From an uncultured Prevotellaceae bacterium (GTDB lineage: Bacteria; Bacteroidota; Bacteroidia; Bacteroidales; Bacteroidaceae): DNA of 44,765 nucleotides. The position numbers and the translations under genes were made by a program. Within the stretch, counting starts at the first letter, position 1. Each line of letters starts with the position of its first letter. Positions 42,745-44,765 of the stretch are shown here, one piece after another. Where the stretch lies: positions 1 through 44,765 of the forward strand of contig CAMWQU010000019.1 in NCBI GenBank assembly GCA_947176535.1, given 5' to 3'. The notes under the pieces are model-generated. The model was not told the origin of the DNA, did no database searches, and saw only the letters and a program-made list of their open reading frames with translations.

Positions 42745-43113
42745 ATGAATACTTTTTACACCATACTCTTACTTGTTCTCAGCAATGTGTTTATGACATT
42801 TGCGTGGTACGGGCATCTTAAGCTGCAACAAACCGGCATATCCTCCAATTGGCCTCTCATTGGCATCATTGCTTTTTCGTGGATAATCGCATTCTTCGAA
42901 TACTGCTGTCAGGTTCCTGCCAATCGTATTGGCTTTGCCGGAAACGGAGGCCCGTTCTCGCTCGTGCAGTTGAAAGTGTTGCAGGAGTGCATCACTTTGG
43001 TAGTATTTGCCATCATAGCGAATGTATTGTTTCAGAACGAGGGACTTCATTGGAATCACTTTGCGGCCTTTCTCTGTCTTATCGCCGCCGTGTATTTCGT
43101 ATTTATGAAATAA
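42745..43113 (+). CDS. DUF486 (DMT-like) small membrane protein
   Basis: The 122-aa product has four hydrophobic helices (about 4-22, 33-53, 72-92 and 99-120) and the DUF486 landmarks NVFMTFAWYGHLK, FFEYCCQVPANRIG and FSLVQLKVLQECITLVVF. The family is distantly related to drug/metabolite transporters; no substrate is known. It sits between the phosphorylase and mnmE with gaps of 3 and 4 bases. Confidence 0.92.
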   Translation: MNTFYTILLLVLSNVFMTFAWYGHLKLQQTGISSNWPLIGIIAFSWIIAFFEYCCQVPANRIGFAGNGGPFSLVQLKVLQECITLVVFAIIANVLFQNEGLHWNHFAAFLCLIAAVYFVFMK

Positions 43114-43117
43114 AGGC

Positions 43118-44500
43118 ATGAACAACGATACCATTTGCGCTCTCGCAACACCTACGGGTGGAGCCATCGCTGTAATACGACTTTCCGGCCCGGAGACATA
43201 CTCTATCATCCCTGCTATTTGCCGCCGTCCTGGAAAAAGTTCTACTCACTTACATCATGATGAGATTGCCGGAAACTCTCGTCTGTTTGTCCATATCATC
43301 GACGAAAAGGATGAACTCATTGATGAAGTTCTCGTCTCCCTCTTCCATGCACCGCATAGCTATACGGGTGAAGATGCTGCTGAAATTTCCTGTCATGGTT
43401 CCACCTATATTGCTCGTCGTATTATCGAACTGTTGGTAAAGAACGGATGCCGTATGGCACAACCCGGCGAGTTTACCCAACGGGCTTTCCTCAATGGGAA
43501 AATGGATTTGAGCCAAGCGGAAGCGGTAGCCGACCTCATCAATTCGCAGAATCGCGCCACTCATCACATTGCCATGAGTCAGCTAAGGGGGCATTTTAGC
43601 AGTGAATTATCCCGCCTGCGTGAGCGTTTGTTACACCTTACTACCCTACTTGAGCTGGAACTGGACTTCTCCGACCATGAGGACTTGGAATTTGCCGACC
43701 GCACGGAATTACAACAATTGGCGCACACCATCGAAGAACGCATAAATTATCTCGCCCGCTCTTTTGAAACCGGCCAAGCGTTAAAGCAAGGCTTTCCCGT
43801 AGCTATCATCGGAAAAACGAATGTTGGCAAAAGCACTCTTCTCAACCGATTATTACGCGATGAACGTGCCATTGTTAGCGACTTACATGGCACCACACGC
43901 GACACCATTGAAGACATCATTGATATTAACGGCATACAATTTCGATTCATTGATACAGCCGGCATTCGCCAAACCTCCGACGTTGTAGAACAAATTGGCA
44001 TACAACGTACCTATGAAGCCATTAGCAAAGCACGCATCGTACTTTGGGTTCTCGATAGCCTCCCTGATAATGCAGAAATCGACAATATTACTTCTCGTAT
44101 CGAAAAACGCGTTCTCATCCCTATATGGAATAAAATTGATCAAACATCAGTTGGTACACAAATCAACTCTTCCATACTCAATCTTACTCCAATAAGAATT
44201 TCCGCAAAAAACGGTCAAGGTATCAACGAACTCGAACAAGCCATCTATCAAGCAGCCAATATTCCTGAGTTCCAAGAATCCGACATCATCGTCACTAATG
44301 CCCGTCATTACGAGGCTCTCACTCAAGCCTCAGTTAATCTTAAACGTGTCATTACCGGCCTGGAAGCTAATCTTTCCGATGACCTCATCGCCGAAGATTT
44401 ACGCCTTGTCCTCTCCGACCTCGGAGAAATCACTGGCGGCACAATCACCAGCCAAGAAACATTAAGCAATGTGTTTTCTCATTTCTGCATCGGCAAGTAA
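43118..44500 (+). CDS. mnmE: tRNA modification GTPase MnmE
   Basis: The 460-aa protein works with MnmG to make 5-carboxymethylaminomethyl-uridine at the tRNA wobble position. The N-terminal folate-binding domain (ALATPTGGAIAVIRLSGPE, HGSTYIARRIIELLVKNGCR, PGEFTQRAFLNGKMDLSQAEAVADLI) precedes a helical region with an inserted Ras-like G domain. That domain has IIGKTNVGKSTLLN (G1), HGTTRDTIED (G2), DTAGIRQT (G3) and NKID (G4). The protein ends in the catalytic FCIGK. The 3' end (44483-44500) is a near copy of the attachment site used by SGI1-type elements in other bacteria. It ends the tightly packed run that begins with the NfnAB fusion. Confidence 0.97.
   Translation: MNNDTICALATPTGGAIAVIRLSGPETYSIIPAICRRPGKSSTHLHHDEIAGNSRLFVHIIDEKDELIDEVLVSLFHAPHSYTGEDAAEISCHGSTYIARRIIELLVKNGCRMAQPGEFTQRAFLNGKMDLSQAEAVADLINSQNRATHHIAMSQLRGHFSSELSRLRERLLHLTTLLELELDFSDHEDLEFADRTELQQLAHTIEERINYLARSFETGQALKQGFPVAIIGKTNVGKSTLLNRLLRDERAIVSDLHGTTRDTIEDIIDINGIQFRFIDTAGIRQTSDVVEQIGIQRTYEAISKARIVLWVLDSLPDNAEIDNITSRIEKRVLIPIWNKIDQTSVGTQINSSILNLTPIRISAKNGQGINELEQAIYQAANIPEFQESDIIVTNARHYEALTQASVNLKRVITGLEANLSDDLIAEDLRLVLSDLGEITGGTITSQETLSNVFSHFCIGK
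44483..44500 (+). other. Possible attB-like site at the 3' end of mnmE
   Basis: The last 18 bases, TTCTGCATCGGCAAGTAA, encode FCIGK and the stop and differ little from the SGI1 attB consensus TTCTGTATYGGKAARTAA. No second copy is seen in the window, so an integration here is not shown. Confidence 0.4.
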
Positions 44501-44572
44501 TTAGTTAATTACCAATGACTTATATTGATAACAATTGACTATTATTGAGCGATAAAGCTTAATACATTCAAG

Positions 44573-44611
44573 AACGCCTAATGCTGATAACTGTCAGTGT
44601 TAGGCGTTTTT
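44573..44611 (+). terminator. Terminator after mnmE
   Basis: AACGCCTAA at 44573-44581 pairs with TTAGGCGTT at 44600-44608, followed by more T; the inner loop has a second small stem. It is about 70 bases past the mnmE stop. Confidence 0.8.
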
Positions 44612-44693
44612 ATGCACCATTTTGTACGGATTCTGTACGACAGCGACTCATTTCACCCCAAGCGTCAGCAAGGTGGTGGAGAAAGTTGACAAT

Positions 44694-44724
44694 AGTTGTA
44701 AATGGTTTATGAACATTTACAAAC
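44694..44724 (+). promoter_or_regulatory. Palindrome upstream of the right-edge ORF, possible operator
   Basis: TTGTAAATG at 44696-44704 and CATTTACAA at 44714-44722 form a perfect 9-bp inverted repeat with a 9-base centre. It lies about 28 bases before the ATG at 44750, where a repressor site would be expected. There is no T-run. Confidence 0.4.
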
Positions 44725-44749
44725 AACGGAGAAATCTCCACAAAAAGAA

Positions 44750-44765
44750 ATGAGTAGCAACATTA
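44750..44765 (+). CDS. Start of a possible small DNA-binding protein, 3'-truncated
   Basis: Only MSSNI is visible before the window ends. A purine-rich stretch (AACGGAGAAATC) lies upstream, and the palindrome at 44694-44724 sits before it. From memory, small zinc-finger or helix-turn-helix proteins that precede integrase genes on Bacteroides mobile elements begin MSSNI; five residues cannot prove this. Confidence 0.3.

Overview
The window is a Bacteroidales chromosome segment, most like Bacteroidaceae or Prevotellaceae; the genus cannot be fixed from sequence alone. The lineage is supported by promoters of the Bacteroides type (TTG, 19-21 bases, TAnnTTTG) in front of many genes, a GT3-type glycogen synthase, GH97 and PL11 enzymes, a fused NfnA-NfnB-like flavoprotein, and the general gene set. 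Most of the DNA is GC-rich, apart from clearly AT-rich stretches at about 18.4-22.1 kb and, less strongly, 36.0-36.8 kb and the far right end.

Left part (1-6.4 kb): the tail of an FMN-reductase-like flavoprotein; three co-directional genes for exported proteins (a flavodoxin lipoprotein, an amidohydrolase fused to an ABM domain, and a CMD-cupin protein); then a TenI/ThiE-like protein, ribose-phosphate pyrophosphokinase and L-serine dehydratase, closed by a strong terminator.

Carbohydrate and envelope part (6.4-18.4 kb): on the minus strand, a secreted protein with three GH43-like propellers, then the glycogen synthase and glycogen phosphorylase operon. These are followed by a small exported protein with a promoter almost on top of its start codon, a CaCA-type cation antiporter, a lipoprotein, a small cysteine-rich protein and an exported TPR protein.

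AT-rich island (18.4-22.1 kb): two overlapping DUF262 genes. The downstream one carries a C-terminal DUF1524/HNH-like nuclease motif, as in GmrSD-type modification-dependent restriction enzymes. The upstream one is split by a one-base frameshift. Upstream of them is an unexplained non-coding stretch with a 129-bp imperfect hairpin, a second hairpin, a promoter box and a T-run; it could be a structured RNA of about 360 nt or a multicopy element. This island is the best candidate for an under-described system here.

Core metabolism (22.3-29.4 kb): ispD, a DJ-1/PfpI protein and pdxJ on the minus strand, diverging from nadK and an ABC exporter through two back-to-back promoters; then asnA and a TrmH-type RNA methyltransferase. 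Glycan and outer-membrane part (29.4-35.7 kb): GH97 and PL11 enzymes, divergent from a BtuB-like TonB receptor.

Right part (36-44.8 kb): an orphan protein that may belong to the uracil-DNA-glycosylase superfamily; serS; then a tight run of the NfnAB-like fusion, a PD40-like protein, a nucleoside phosphorylase, a DUF486 membrane protein and mnmE. The last 18 bases of mnmE resemble the SGI1 attachment site, and an ORF that may belong to a mobile element starts at the window edge.

Two families of short palindromic intergenic repeats are present: three copies of one (6.5, 22.1 and 35.8 kb) and two copies of another (3.3 and 27.2 kb).
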